Assembly: GCF_039023475.1 (NCBI RefSeq)
Contig: NZ_JBCHVB010000003.1
Coordinates: 124,001 to 188,000, forward strand
DNA length: 64,000 nucleotides
Source of the DNA: Erwinia sp039023475
Lineage (GTDB): Bacteria; Pseudomonadota; Gammaproteobacteria; Enterobacterales; Enterobacteriaceae
Direction of reading: 5' to 3'
Part shown: positions 44,263 to 53,135 of the stretch, one piece after another
Numbering within the stretch: the stretch's first letter is position 1
Layout of the letters: each line of letters opens with the position of its first letter
Translations under genes and position numbers: made by a program
The notes under the pieces: generated by a model
The model's input: only the letters and a program-made list of their open reading frames with translations
What the model was told of the DNA's origin: nothing
The model's database searches: none

Positions 44263-46416
44263 ATGACGAAAAAAACGGCAAGCACCGAAAACTGGATCGA
44301 TGCGATGCTCCGTGTGGCGGCGCGCTTTGGTAAACCGGCTGATGGCAGTACCCTTCGTCAGCAGATGCGCTGGTTTGAACATCTGCCGGCAGATAAGCAG
44401 CTTGATCGTCTGGCTGGCCTGCTGGGACTCCACCTGATGATGGTGCCGCGGAATAAAATCCGCTGGCGGCAGGAGGTCACGCCGGTGGTGTTGCTGATGG
44501 AAAACGGCAGCGTGGTGGTGCTCGAAGCCATTGATGCCGACAACCACGCCCGCTACTGGCTGAGCGACGGCGGCGACGTGGTGCGTGAAGGCGATCTTTC
44601 GCAGCTGCTGGCGCAGAGCCAGGAGCTGGTGGGCATTATCGGCGTGGCGGCGCGCGGGCGCGATGCGCGCATTGATGAGTTTGTGCGGCCTTACAAAAAG
44701 CACTGGTTCTGGCACAACTTTCGCGGCATGGGCCGGCGGATTATGGAGATTTCGCTCGCCTCGGTGGTCGGTAACGTGCTGGCGCTGGCAGGTATTCTTT
44801 TCTCCATGCAGGTCTACGATCGGGTGATCCCCGCCCAGTCGGAATCCACGCTCTGGGTGCTGTTTATCGGCGTGCTGATTGCTGCGGCCATCGAATACCT
44901 TATCCGCCTGATGCGTACGCAGGTCTCCGATCTGATGGGAAAACGCATCGATCTGAATGTCTCATCCATGCTCTTTGCCCGCGCCATGAACATCCGTAAT
45001 GAAGCGCGGCCTAAATCTACCGGCTCGTTTATCTCCCAACTCCGTGAAATCGATCAGGTTCGCGAGCTGCTGACATCGACGACCGTAGGCGCGGCAGCGG
45101 ATATGCCTTTCGTTATTCTGTTTCTGTTTATCATGGCGTTTATCGGCGGCCCGCTGGTCATTATTCCGCTGCTGGCGATCCCGCTTATCGTTATCCCCGG
45201 CCTGCTGGTGCAGATCCCCATGGCGAAGCTGGCCAAAGAGGGACTGCGCGAAGGCGCGCTGCGTAACGCGGTGCTGGTGGAGACGATTGAAGGTATTGAG
45301 GACATTAAATCTTTGCAGGCGGAGCCCTATTTTCAGCGGCAGTGGGAGCAGACCCATGAAGTCAGCGCCACCATCGGCATGCAGCAGCGGCTCTGGGGGG
45401 CCAGGCTGACGGGCTGGGCCTCCACCGTCCAGCAGCTTACCTATGCAGGCATGCTGGTTTTCGGCGTCTATCTCGTGCTGAACGGCGACATTACCACCGG
45501 TACGCTGGTGGCGAGCAGCCTGCTCTCTTCGCGGACGCTTGCCCCGCTGATGCAGCTGACCATGGTTTTTTCCCGCTGGCAGCATGCAAAAAGCGCCATG
45601 ACCGGGCTGGATGAACTGCTTAAAAAGCCGCTCGACCAGCCGGAGGAGGGAGAAATGGCGCACTGTCCCACGCTGACGGGTCATTACGATCTGAGAGGGG
45701 TGCAGTACAGCTACGATGAAGAGAACGTCAAAAATGTCATTACCGTCAACCAGCTTCAGATCAAACCCGGCGAGCGCATCGCCATCCTCGGCAAGGTGGG
45801 CGCGGGCAAATCAACGCTGCTACGGCTGCTGGCCGGTCAGGCAGTACCGACGCAGGGCAAAATTATCGTCGACGGGGTCGATATGCGTCACATCGATCCC
45901 ATCGACCTGCGCCGCCAGCTGGGGTGGCTGTCTCAGGACTCCCGGCTCTTTTTTGGCACGCTGCGGCAAAACCTGATGCTGGGGAATCCGCACGCCAGTG
46001 AAAAAGAGATGCTGGAGGCGCTGCGCGTCAGCGGCGCGCTCAGCCTCGTTCAGCAGGATGCCGCCAGCCTGGACCGCATTATTAACGAAGGGGGCAGAGG
46101 CCTTTCCGGCGGGCAGCGGCAGATGGTGATGCTCAGCCGGATGATCCTGCGTCAGCCTCAGGTGGTGCTGATGGATGAGCCGACCGCCTCAATGGATGAG
46201 CAGCTGGAGGGGCAGGTTATCCGCCAGATGCAGGGCTGGCTTGCCGGCCGGACGCTGGTGCTGGTAACCCACCGTCCGGCGCTGCTTAAGCTCGTCGACA
46301 GGATCCTGGTGATGGATAATGGCCGGATTATCGCTGACGGCGCGCGGGATGAGATCCTCAAGGCCGCCACGGCGCAGACGGCGAAGCAGAACGCGGCGCG
46401 GGGAGATGCAGCATGA
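44263..46416 (+). CDS. T1SS ABC exporter (LapB/BapC type) with degenerate C39 domain
   Basis: 717 aa inner-membrane exporter. Residues 1-130 form a C39-peptidase-like domain without the catalytic cysteine, so it is a substrate-docking CLD. The transmembrane domain spans roughly 160-430. The ATPase shows Walker A GKVGAGKST (510-518), signature LSGGQ (614-618), Walker B VVLMDEP (634-640) and the H-loop LVTHRP. It powers one-step export of the giant adhesin and probably mini-Bap. It overlaps the adaptor gene by ATGA. The dead C39 domain fits RTX/LapA-type substrates that lack a double-glycine leader. Confidence 0.93.
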   Translation: MTKKTASTENWIDAMLRVAARFGKPADGSTLRQQMRWFEHLPADKQLDRLAGLLGLHLMMVPRNKIRWRQEVTPVVLLMENGSVVVLEAIDADNHARYWLSDGGDVVREGDLSQLLAQSQELVGIIGVAARGRDARIDEFVRPYKKHWFWHNFRGMGRRIMEISLASVVGNVLALAGILFSMQVYDRVIPAQSESTLWVLFIGVLIAAAIEYLIRLMRTQVSDLMGKRIDLNVSSMLFARAMNIRNEARPKSTGSFISQLREIDQVRELLTSTTVGAAADMPFVILFLFIMAFIGGPLVIIPLLAIPLIVIPGLLVQIPMAKLAKEGLREGALRNAVLVETIEGIEDIKSLQAEPYFQRQWEQTHEVSATIGMQQRLWGARLTGWASTVQQLTYAGMLVFGVYLVLNGDITTGTLVASSLLSSRTLAPLMQLTMVFSRWQHAKSAMTGLDELLKKPLDQPEEGEMAHCPTLTGHYDLRGVQYSYDEENVKNVITVNQLQIKPGERIAILGKVGAGKSTLLRLLAGQAVPTQGKIIVDGVDMRHIDPIDLRRQLGWLSQDSRLFFGTLRQNLMLGNPHASEKEMLEALRVSGALSLVQQDAASLDRIINEGGRGLSGGQRQMVMLSRMILRQPQVVLMDEPTASMDEQLEGQVIRQMQGWLAGRTLVLVTHRPALLKLVDRILVMDNGRIIADGARDEILKAATAQTAKQNAARGDAA

Positions 46417-47582
46417 GTCTGATATTGCTCGATCGCAACCTGCAGAAAAATGAGCGCCGTACCTCGGCGATTATCTGGCTCTGTACGGCCGCGCTGATCC
46501 TGTTCTTCGTCTGGGCGCATTTTGCCATTCTGGATGAAGTCACCGTCGGTACGGGAAAAGTGACGCCGTTAAGTCACGCTCAGGTGATCGAGAGCCTTGA
46601 TGGCGGGATAGTGAATGAGCTGAACGTGCATGAGGGCGACATTATTGAGAAAGGGCAGGTGCTGGCCAGGCTCGACCCAACGCGTTTCCAGTCCAGCTTT
46701 GGCGAGGCGGCGGCAAGAGCGCGTACGCTACGCGCCTCAGCGGAACGTCTGCGCGCCGAGCTGACCGGCGCACCGCTGCGCTTCAGCGCGGAAACGCTGA
46801 AAGAACCGGAGCTGGTGGCAAGGGAAACGCAGCTTTTTGAATCGCGACGCCGTAACCTGAGCGAAACGGTCAGCAATCTTAAACAGTCAATGAAGCTGGT
46901 CCAGGACGAGCTGCGCATGACCCAGCCGCTGGTTGCCAAAGGCGCGGCGGGTGAGGTGGAGGTTATCAGGCTGCGTCGTCAGGTCAGCGAGCTTCGCGGA
47001 AAAATCGACGAGGCGCAAAACGAATATGCGGTAAGGGCGCGCGAAGAGCAGGTAAAAAACAACGCCGATCTGGATGCTCAGCTTCAGGTAATGACCGGTA
47101 AAGAAGATCAGCTTACCCGGGCTACTCTTTATTCACCGGTGCGCGGGATTGTGAAGGATGTTCAGGTGAACACGGTGGGCGGCGTTGTGCAGCCGGGCGG
47201 CAAGCTGATGGAAATCGTACCGCTGGAGGATCAGTTGCTGATTGAAACCCGTATTAATCCTCGTGATATCGCTTATATCCGCCCCGGCCTGCCCGCGACG
47301 GTAAAAGTCACCGCTTACGATTCATCAATCTATGGCAATCTTTATGGTCAGGTGGAGACCGTTTCCCCGGATACGCTGCAGGACGAAGTGAAGCGCGATC
47401 AGTATTTTTATCGCGTTTATGTGCGCACCGATAAGGCTGAGCTGAGCAACAAAGCGGGCAGGAAATTTCCCATCGTGCCGGGTATGGTCGCCAACGTGGA
47501 GATCAAAACCGGTCAGAAATCGGTGATGGATTACCTGGTTAAGCCGCTGAATAAAGTCAAAGAATCACTGCGTGAACGCTAA
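46413..47582 (+). CDS. HlyD-family membrane fusion protein of the T1SS (LapC/BapD type)
   Basis: 389 aa. A single N-terminal TM helix (about residues 22-42, IIWLCTAALILFFVWAHF) anchors it in the inner membrane. The periplasmic part has a lipoyl/barrel-sandwich half (KVTPLSHAQVIESLDGGIV, VHEGDIIEKGQVLARLDPTRF), a coiled-coil hairpin (about 95-230), the second lipoyl half (LYSPVRGIVKDVQVNTVGGVV) and a C-terminal beta-barrel (MVANVEIKTGQKSVMDYLVKPL, typical of HlyD-type adaptors). It links the ABC exporter to the outer membrane duct. Start overlaps the exporter stop by 4 bases. Last gene of the locus, followed by a terminator. Confidence 0.93.
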   Translation: MSLILLDRNLQKNERRTSAIIWLCTAALILFFVWAHFAILDEVTVGTGKVTPLSHAQVIESLDGGIVNELNVHEGDIIEKGQVLARLDPTRFQSSFGEAAARARTLRASAERLRAELTGAPLRFSAETLKEPELVARETQLFESRRRNLSETVSNLKQSMKLVQDELRMTQPLVAKGAAGEVEVIRLRRQVSELRGKIDEAQNEYAVRAREEQVKNNADLDAQLQVMTGKEDQLTRATLYSPVRGIVKDVQVNTVGGVVQPGGKLMEIVPLEDQLLIETRINPRDIAYIRPGLPATVKVTAYDSSIYGNLYGQVETVSPDTLQDEVKRDQYFYRVYVRTDKAELSNKAGRKFPIVPGMVANVEIKTGQKSVMDYLVKPLNKVKESLRER

Positions 47583-47639
47583 TGAAACCGCCATCCTGTT
47601 TGTTTACTGAATAACTTTCAGGAATTAACTCAGCAGGAT

Positions 47640-47674
47640 GGCACAGTGAATTAACAAATAGTGCCTTTTTTTTT
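47640..47674 (+). terminator. Terminator of the T1SS locus
   Basis: GGCAC / GTGCC stem with a 16-base loop followed by nine T. Just upstream GCCATCCTG (from 47590) and CAGGATGGC (to 47641) form an alternative longer-range stem that shares the GGC. Confidence 0.7.
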
Positions 47675-47755
47675 AAAAATGCTTTTCGTCGACTGGAAAT
47701 ATATCATTTTCGCGCTAAGCGGGTGAGGGTAATGCGCCGCGTGGAGAAAAAAGAC

Positions 47756-47848
47756 AAAAAAAAGCCGAACACAAGGTTCGGCGGGAAATAGGATAAAACA
47801 GATCATTCAGGATGAATGAAGGTAATAATGAAATAAAATGATGATAGC
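47756..47848 (-). ncRNA. micF: MicF antisense regulatory RNA
   Basis: 93 nt, the same length as E. coli micF, divergent from the porin gene as in E. coli. The 5' end GCTATCATCATT is identical. The ATTATTACC...TCATTCAT...CTGAATG blocks that pair with porin mRNA are kept. The 3' end is a CCGAAC/GTTCGG hairpin followed by eight U. It acts with Hfq to block porin translation. An 11-base stretch (47818-47828) is complementary to the ribosome site of the adjacent porin gene, with one G.U pair. Confidence 0.93.
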
Positions 47849-47989
47849 GGGATGATTATATTCTCTGATGGATGAAAATTTTTATCATTCAGTGCTCAGC
47901 GATCCTTATTTACCTAACTTTATGAAAAAAGGCACTTTTAGATAATTTTGACATTAAGTGCGATAATTTTTACCTTTACGTGCTGCTGA

Positions 47990-48080
47990 AAAGTTCCGCT
48001 TTGGTTACATTTGGTAAAGTTTATTTTTCATCCTGAAACATATTCGGAAATTTAGTATCATTTTCGTGATAGATTATTAC
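47990..48080 (+). promoter_or_regulatory. OmpR-dependent porin promoter region
   Basis: Resembles the E. coli ompC upstream region: TTTGGTTACATTTGG and CCTGAAACATATTCGG recall OmpR boxes. They are followed by TTTAGTATCATTTTCGTG and a GATTAT -10 (48072-48077), nearly identical to E. coli. The -35 is poor, as expected for an activator-dependent promoter. Confidence 0.6.
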
Positions 48081-48168
48081 CCGCTGCGCATTAGTATGGG
48101 GTGGCTGGCTGAATTTACGACGTTCAGAAAGCAGTGGCATATAAGAGATAATAATAGAGGGTAATAAC

Positions 48169-49287
48169 ATGAAACTTCGTATTCTATCCCTGATAGTTCC
48201 GGCGATGCTGATCGCAGGTTCTGCGGGCGCAGCGGAAATCTATAACAAAGACGGTAATAAACTGGATCTCTTCGGTAAGCTTGATGGTCTGCACTATTTT
48301 TCCGATAACGATGGCTCAGACGGCGACCAGTCCTACGTCCGTTTCGGCTTCAAGGGTGAAACCCAAATCAGCAGCGAACTGACCGGTTACGGCCAGTGGG
48401 AGTATCAGGCGGCGCTGAACAATTCTGAAGCAGAAGGCACCGCCGACAGCTTTACCCGCGTCGGCTTTGCCGGTATTAAATTCGGTGATGCAGGCTCATT
48501 TGATTACGGTCGTAACTACGGCGTGGCTTATGACATCGGTGCGTGGACCGACGTTCTGCCTGAGTTTGGTGGCGATACCTACGGCGCAGATAACTTCATG
48601 TTCCAGCGCGCTAACGGCGTGGCAACCTACCGTAACAACAACTTCTTTGGCCAGGTGCAGGGTCTGAACTTTGCCGTGCAGTATCAGGGCAAAAATGATA
48701 ACCCTACCGAATCTTCAAGCGGCCGCGATGTGCTGGGTGAGAATGGCGACGGTTGGGGTCTGGCAACAACCTACGACCTGGGCTCCGGTTTTGGCATCGG
48801 TGCCGCTATGTTTGAATCCGATCGTACTACGCGTCAGAACGCCGGTACGCCGGGCTCTGCGGATATCCTGGGCCGCGGCGACAAAGCAACTGCCTACACT
48901 GGCGGTCTGAAATATGACGCCAATAACATCTACCTGGCGGCGATGTATACCCGTTCTTACAATGCAACCCGCTTCGGCGACAGCGATGCGGCGGTTTACG
49001 GCTATGCCAATAAGGCGGATAACTGGGAACTGGTTGCGCAGTATCAGTTTGACTTCGGCCTGCGTCCGTCACTGGCGTTTGTCAGCTCGCGCGGCAGCGA
49101 TATCGAAGGCTATGGTTCTCAGAACCTGAAAAAATATATCGACGTAGGCGCGACTTACTACTTCAACAAAAATATGTCTACCTACGTTGACTACCAGATC
49201 AACCTGATGGACGACAACAACTTCACCAACGCTACCGGCATCAACACGGATGACGTGGTGGCATTGGGTCTGGTTTACCAGTTCTGA
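48169..49287 (+). CDS. ompC: OmpC-like general porin
   Basis: 372 aa, trimeric 16-strand outer membrane porin. Signal peptide of 21 residues (cleaved before AEIYNKDGNK). PEFGGDT in the L3 constriction loop, the FKGETQI and GQWEYQ strands, and the C-terminal GLVYQF with terminal Phe for BAM recognition. Position beside micF and syntenic to E. coli support OmpC rather than OmpF, though the ribosome-site leader GAGGGTAATAA looks ompF-like. Ends in a strong terminator. Confidence 0.93.
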   Translation: MKLRILSLIVPAMLIAGSAGAAEIYNKDGNKLDLFGKLDGLHYFSDNDGSDGDQSYVRFGFKGETQISSELTGYGQWEYQAALNNSEAEGTADSFTRVGFAGIKFGDAGSFDYGRNYGVAYDIGAWTDVLPEFGGDTYGADNFMFQRANGVATYRNNNFFGQVQGLNFAVQYQGKNDNPTESSSGRDVLGENGDGWGLATTYDLGSGFGIGAAMFESDRTTRQNAGTPGSADILGRGDKATAYTGGLKYDANNIYLAAMYTRSYNATRFGDSDAAVYGYANKADNWELVAQYQFDFGLRPSLAFVSSRGSDIEGYGSQNLKKYIDVGATYYFNKNMSTYVDYQINLMDDNNFTNATGINTDDVVALGLVYQF

Positions 49288-49296
49288 TGACGATTG

Positions 49297-49323
49297 GGAG
49301 CGCAGCGCGGCTGCGCTCCTTTA
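49297..49323 (+). terminator. Porin gene terminator
   Basis: 9-bp stem GGAGCGCAG / CTGCGCTCC, 5-base loop, then TTTATT. Rho-independent terminator starting 9 bases after the porin stop. Confidence 0.85.
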
Positions 49324-49387
49324 TTGTCTTATTGCCTTTCCTCTCCGGTCTCCCTTCCCGCCTTACCTCAATCTGACTTCCCTCTCT

Positions 49388-49510
49388 TTACCTTGAAGAC
49401 TGTCGACGATGTGGACGATAGAGCTGTTTGGTATGAGTATGCTTGTAATGCTTGTAGCCGGAAAAGATAATTAACCCGATGCACACGACAAGAAGTAAGT
49501 AGTAGGTCAT
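49388..49510 (-). CDS. Small membrane protein, 40 aa, unrecognised
   Basis: Short gene found by eye. A perfect AGGAG lies 7 bases before its ATG, and the product starts MTYYLLLVVCIGLIIFSGYK. One hydrophobic helix (residues 3-18) is followed by a strongly basic, His/Arg-rich tail (KHYKHTHTK...RPHRRQSSR), so it is probably a single-pass inner membrane protein with a cytoplasmic tail. It lies convergent to the porin gene and divergent from apbE. I do not recognise the family and infer no function. The ribosome site, hydrophobic segment and positive-inside tail make a real gene likely. Confidence 0.7.
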   Translation of the reverse strand: MTYYLLLVVCIGLIIFSGYKHYKHTHTKQLYRPHRRQSSR

Positions 49511-49671
49511 GCTCATTCTCCTGAAAATTTAGGGGGAGGCAGCCTCACAGCGAGGTGCGAATAGTGACATCCTGGTGAGAGTTGCGGGTAAGATCAAGCG
49601 CCCTTATGCGGCGAAAAAGGGCGAAAATGGGCATTTCCGGGCCAATATTTATTACAGGTAAAGTGCGATTA

Positions 49672-50730
49672 ATGAAGAAGATTTTGCTGTACTGCGCTAA
49701 TTTGGCAGCATTTATTACACTTACTGGCTGTGATAATCATAACCAGAGTTCACCGGATGCCGCGCTGGTGATGGAAGGACGCACAATGGGAACATTCTGG
49801 CGCGTCAGCCTCGCCGGCGTGGCCCCGGAGCGTAAAGAAACGCTGCAAAAAGCGATTCAGGCACGGCTTGACGCCGACGACCAGGAGCTGTCGACCTGGA
49901 AAACGGATTCGGTGCTTTCCCGCTTTAATCAGTACCACGGCACTAAGCCGCAGCCGGTCAGCGATAATATGGCCGACATTGTCACCATGTCACTGCGCAT
50001 CGGCAGGAAGACCGGTGGGGCGATGGATATCACCGTGGGACCGCTGGTCAATCTGTGGGGCTTCGGGCCTGACAGGCAGCCGGTGAAAACGCCTGCGCAG
50101 GCGCAGATTGATGCAGCGAAAGCGCTGACCGGATACCGGCATCTTTGGGTGACCAATCGGGGGGAAGGCGCCTGGCTGCAAAAAGATCTGCCGGACCTTT
50201 ATGTTGATCTCTCGACAATGGGAGAGGGTTTTGCCACCGATCATCTGGCGCGGCTGATGGAAGAAGAGGGCATTAACAGCTACCTGGTCTCCGTGGGCGG
50301 CGCCGTGCTGACGCGCGGGCACAACGCCGCGGGTCAGCCCTGGAAGGTAGCCATTCAGAAGCCTACTGATAAAGAGAATGCGGTGCAGGCGGTGGTCGAT
50401 CTCCAGGGGCACGGCATCAGCACTTCCGGCAGCTATCGCAACTATTATGAACTTGAGGGCAAACGCATCTCTCACGTTATCGATCCCGCAACCGGGCGGC
50501 CGATCCAGCACCGGCTGGTCTCTGCCACGGTGATTGCCACCACGGCGCTGGAGGCGGACGGCTGGGATACGGGCCTGATGGTGCTGGGTGAAGAAAAAGC
50601 CAGGGCGCTGGCGCTGCGTGAAAAACTGGCCGTTTACCTTATTATGAAAAAAGATGACGGCTTTACAACCTGGATGTCCCCACAGTTTAAGGCCTTTATC
50701 CGGCAGGACCAGGACAGGAGAGTACCTTGA
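49672..50730 (+). CDS. apbE: ApbE, FAD:protein FMN transferase (lipoprotein)
   Basis: 352 aa. Periplasmic Mg-dependent flavinyltransferase that attaches FMN from FAD to threonine of target proteins such as Rnf/Nqr subunits. Lipobox LTGC follows a short hydrophobic leader. Conserved EGRTMGTFWRV, GGAMDITVGPLVNLWGFGP, DLSTMGEGFATDHLARL and HVIDPATGRPI motifs are present. I start at MKKILLY; an upstream ATG would add 30 residues before the lipoprotein signal and is unlikely. The following alkB starts 9 bases after the stop, so the two form an operon. E. coli has ada between apbE and alkB; it is absent here. Confidence 0.95.
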   Translation: MKKILLYCANLAAFITLTGCDNHNQSSPDAALVMEGRTMGTFWRVSLAGVAPERKETLQKAIQARLDADDQELSTWKTDSVLSRFNQYHGTKPQPVSDNMADIVTMSLRIGRKTGGAMDITVGPLVNLWGFGPDRQPVKTPAQAQIDAAKALTGYRHLWVTNRGEGAWLQKDLPDLYVDLSTMGEGFATDHLARLMEEEGINSYLVSVGGAVLTRGHNAAGQPWKVAIQKPTDKENAVQAVVDLQGHGISTSGSYRNYYELEGKRISHVIDPATGRPIQHRLVSATVIATTALEADGWDTGLMVLGEEKARALALREKLAVYLIMKKDDGFTTWMSPQFKAFIRQDQDRRVP

Positions 50731-50739
50731 GGAGCCGCT

Positions 50740-51384
50740 ATGCTGGATCTCTTTAGTGACGAAGCCCCGTGGTCAGAACCGCTGGCGGAAGGGGCGGTGA
50801 TCCTGCGCCGTCGCGTGCGGGATGAGGGTGATGAATTGATGACGCTGGTGGAAGGTATTGCACTGCAAAACCCGTTTTATCACCGCATTACGCCCGGCGG
50901 CCACCGCATGTCCGTTGCGATGACCAACTGCGGCAATTTTGGCTGGTCCACTGACGCCAGAGGCTATCAGTACAGCGGAGAAGACAGCGCGACCGGCAGG
51001 CGCTGGCCGCCGATGCCCGAGCGCTTCCGTTCGCTGGCCACCACCTGTGCGCAGGAGGCGGGTTTCCCCGGCTTTAACCCGGATGCCTGCCTGATTAACC
51101 GCTATGAGCCAGGCGCGAAGCTTTCCCTCCATCAGGATAAAGATGAGGAAGACCTGAAGCAGCCGATCGTTTCAGTCTCGCTGGGCCTGCCGGCGGTGTT
51201 TCAGTTTGGCGGCTTTGAGCGTGGTGAAGCCACCCAGCGCGTGCTGCTGGAGCATGGCGATGTCGTGGTCTGGGGCGGGCCTTCGCGGCTGCGCTATCAC
51301 GGCATCCTGCCGCTGAAGCCGGGAATTCATCCACGCACTGGCGCTTTTCGCTTCAATCTGACCTTCCGGCGCGCCTTCCGCTGA
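50740..51384 (+). CDS. alkB: AlkB, Fe(II)/2-oxoglutarate DNA repair dioxygenase
   Basis: 214 aa oxidative demethylase of 1-methyladenine and 3-methylcytosine in DNA. All cofactor ligands match E. coli numbering: His131, Asp133 (HQD), His187 for iron, and Arg204 and Arg210 for 2-oxoglutarate. The nucleotide-recognition lid (MSVAMTNCG) is present. A GAGGAG ribosome site overlaps the apbE stop. In E. coli alkB is in the ada operon; here it is coupled to apbE, so its adaptive induction by Ada may be lost or act elsewhere. Confidence 0.95.
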   Translation: MLDLFSDEAPWSEPLAEGAVILRRRVRDEGDELMTLVEGIALQNPFYHRITPGGHRMSVAMTNCGNFGWSTDARGYQYSGEDSATGRRWPPMPERFRSLATTCAQEAGFPGFNPDACLINRYEPGAKLSLHQDKDEEDLKQPIVSVSLGLPAVFQFGGFERGEATQRVLLEHGDVVVWGGPSRLRYHGILPLKPGIHPRTGAFRFNLTFRRAFR

Positions 51385-51472
51385 CGGATTAGCGGTTAAA
51401 TGGGAATTATTATTGATATCGCCCGCGGTCTCATTACACTGCTTGCTGCATTGATATAACCAGGGTGGTTTC

Positions 51473-53125
51473 ATGGAGTTGCTCCGCGTCGTCTGTCGTC
51501 AGTACCGCTGGCCGTTTGTGATGGTCATTCTTCTCAGCCTGCTGAGTGCCGCGTTAGGCATTGGGCTGATTGCCTTCATCAATCAGAAGCTTATCGTTAC
51601 CCTCAACGCCTCGCTGGGCGTGCTGCCGCAGTTTTTAGGTTTGCTGCTGCTGCTGATGGCGATCACGCTGGCCTCGCAGCTGGCGCTGACCCAGCTGGGG
51701 CATCATTTTGTCTACCGCCTGCGCGGTGAATTTATCAAGCGAATACTGGATACGCGGGTAGAACGCATTGAGCAGATTGGCAGCGCCCAGCTGCTGGCGG
51801 GTCTGACCAGCGACGTACGCAGCATTACTATCGCCTTTGTCCGCCTTCCCGAGTTGATTCAGGGCATCATCCTCACCTTCGGGTCGGCCGCCTATCTTGC
51901 CTGGCTCTCGCCTGAAATGCTGTTGATCACCGCCGCGTGGGTCGCGATAACTATTATCGGCGGCTGGCTGCTGGTTTCGAAGGTCTATCGCCATATGGCC
52001 GTCCTGCGTGAGACGGAAGACCGGCTCTATAGTGACTATCAGACCATTATTGAAGGACGGAAAGAGCTGGCGCTTAACCGCCAGCGCGCTCAGCAGATCT
52101 TTGAAACCGTCTATCAGGAAGATGCCCGTACCTATCGTCACCATATCGTGCGGGCGGACACTTTCCATCTCAGCGCGGTGAACTGGTCGAATATCATGAT
52201 GCTGGGCGCGATTGGCCTGGTCTTTTTTATGGCTAACAGCCTGGGCTGGGCAGATACCGCCGTCGCGGCGACCTATTCGCTGACGCTGCTGTTCCTGCGT
52301 ACGCCGCTGCTTTCCGCCGTGGGCGCGCTGCCAACGCTGCTGAGCGCTCAGGTCGCTTACAATAAGCTGAACACCTTTAAGCTTGCCGACTATCAACCGG
52401 ACTTCAGCGCGCCCGCCAGCGTCAGAAGCTGGCAGACGCTGGAGCTGCGCGATCTTGTTTTCCATTACGGCGATCGCGGCTTTGAGGTCGGGCCGATCAA
52501 TATGACCCTGAAGCGCGGCGAGCTGGTTTTCCTGATCGGCGGCAACGGCAGCGGGAAATCGACGCTGGCGATGCTGCTGACCGGGCTATACCAGCCGGTA
52601 TCCGGACAAATTCTGCTTGATGGCAAGGCGGTCGATGCCGGCAATATGGAGCAGTATCGTGCGCTGTTCTCTGCCGTCTTCACCGATGTGCATCTCTTCG
52701 ATCGCCTGATTGATAATCAGGGCGCACCTGCCGATCCGGCCGCGGTGCAGATGTGGCTGGAAAAGCTGAAAATGCAGGATAAAATCAAGCTCGAAGGCAA
52801 CAAGGTGCTTAACCTTAAGCTCTCCAAAGGGCAGAGTAAGCGCCTGGCGCTGCTGCTGGCGACGGCGGAACAGCGCGATATTCTGCTGCTTGATGAGTGG
52901 GCGGCTGACCAGGATCCCCATTTCCGTCGCATCTTCTATCGTGAACTGCTGCCGTGGCTTCAGGGAATGGGAAAAACGGTGCTGGCCATCAGCCATGACG
53001 ATCACTATTTTCTGCATGCCGATCGCCTGCTGGAGATGCGGGAGGGCAAGCTGAGCGAACTGACCGGCGAAGAACGCGAGCAGGCCACGCTGGACGCGGT
53101 GAAGCGTACGGACGTGCTCGCCTGA
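51473..53125 (+). CDS. yojI: YojI, ABC exporter (SyrD/cyclic peptide family)
   Basis: 550 aa half-transporter with six TM helices (about residues 10-310) fused to an ATPase. Walker A GGNGSGKST (356-364), signature LSKGQ, Walker B ILLLDEWAADQD, where Trp replaces the usual Pro after DE (as in the SyrD/YojI branch), and the H-loop AISHDD. E. coli YojI exports microcin J25 together with TolC; the natural substrate is unknown. Its own promoter is likely in the 88 bases after alkB. Confidence 0.9.
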   Translation: MELLRVVCRQYRWPFVMVILLSLLSAALGIGLIAFINQKLIVTLNASLGVLPQFLGLLLLLMAITLASQLALTQLGHHFVYRLRGEFIKRILDTRVERIEQIGSAQLLAGLTSDVRSITIAFVRLPELIQGIILTFGSAAYLAWLSPEMLLITAAWVAITIIGGWLLVSKVYRHMAVLRETEDRLYSDYQTIIEGRKELALNRQRAQQIFETVYQEDARTYRHHIVRADTFHLSAVNWSNIMMLGAIGLVFFMANSLGWADTAVAATYSLTLLFLRTPLLSAVGALPTLLSAQVAYNKLNTFKLADYQPDFSAPASVRSWQTLELRDLVFHYGDRGFEVGPINMTLKRGELVFLIGGNGSGKSTLAMLLTGLYQPVSGQILLDGKAVDAGNMEQYRALFSAVFTDVHLFDRLIDNQGAPADPAAVQMWLEKLKMQDKIKLEGNKVLNLKLSKGQSKRLALLLATAEQRDILLLDEWAADQDPHFRRIFYRELLPWLQGMGKTVLAISHDDHYFLHADRLLEMREGKLSELTGEEREQATLDAVKRTDVLA

Positions 53126-53135
53126 GGACGCAAAG

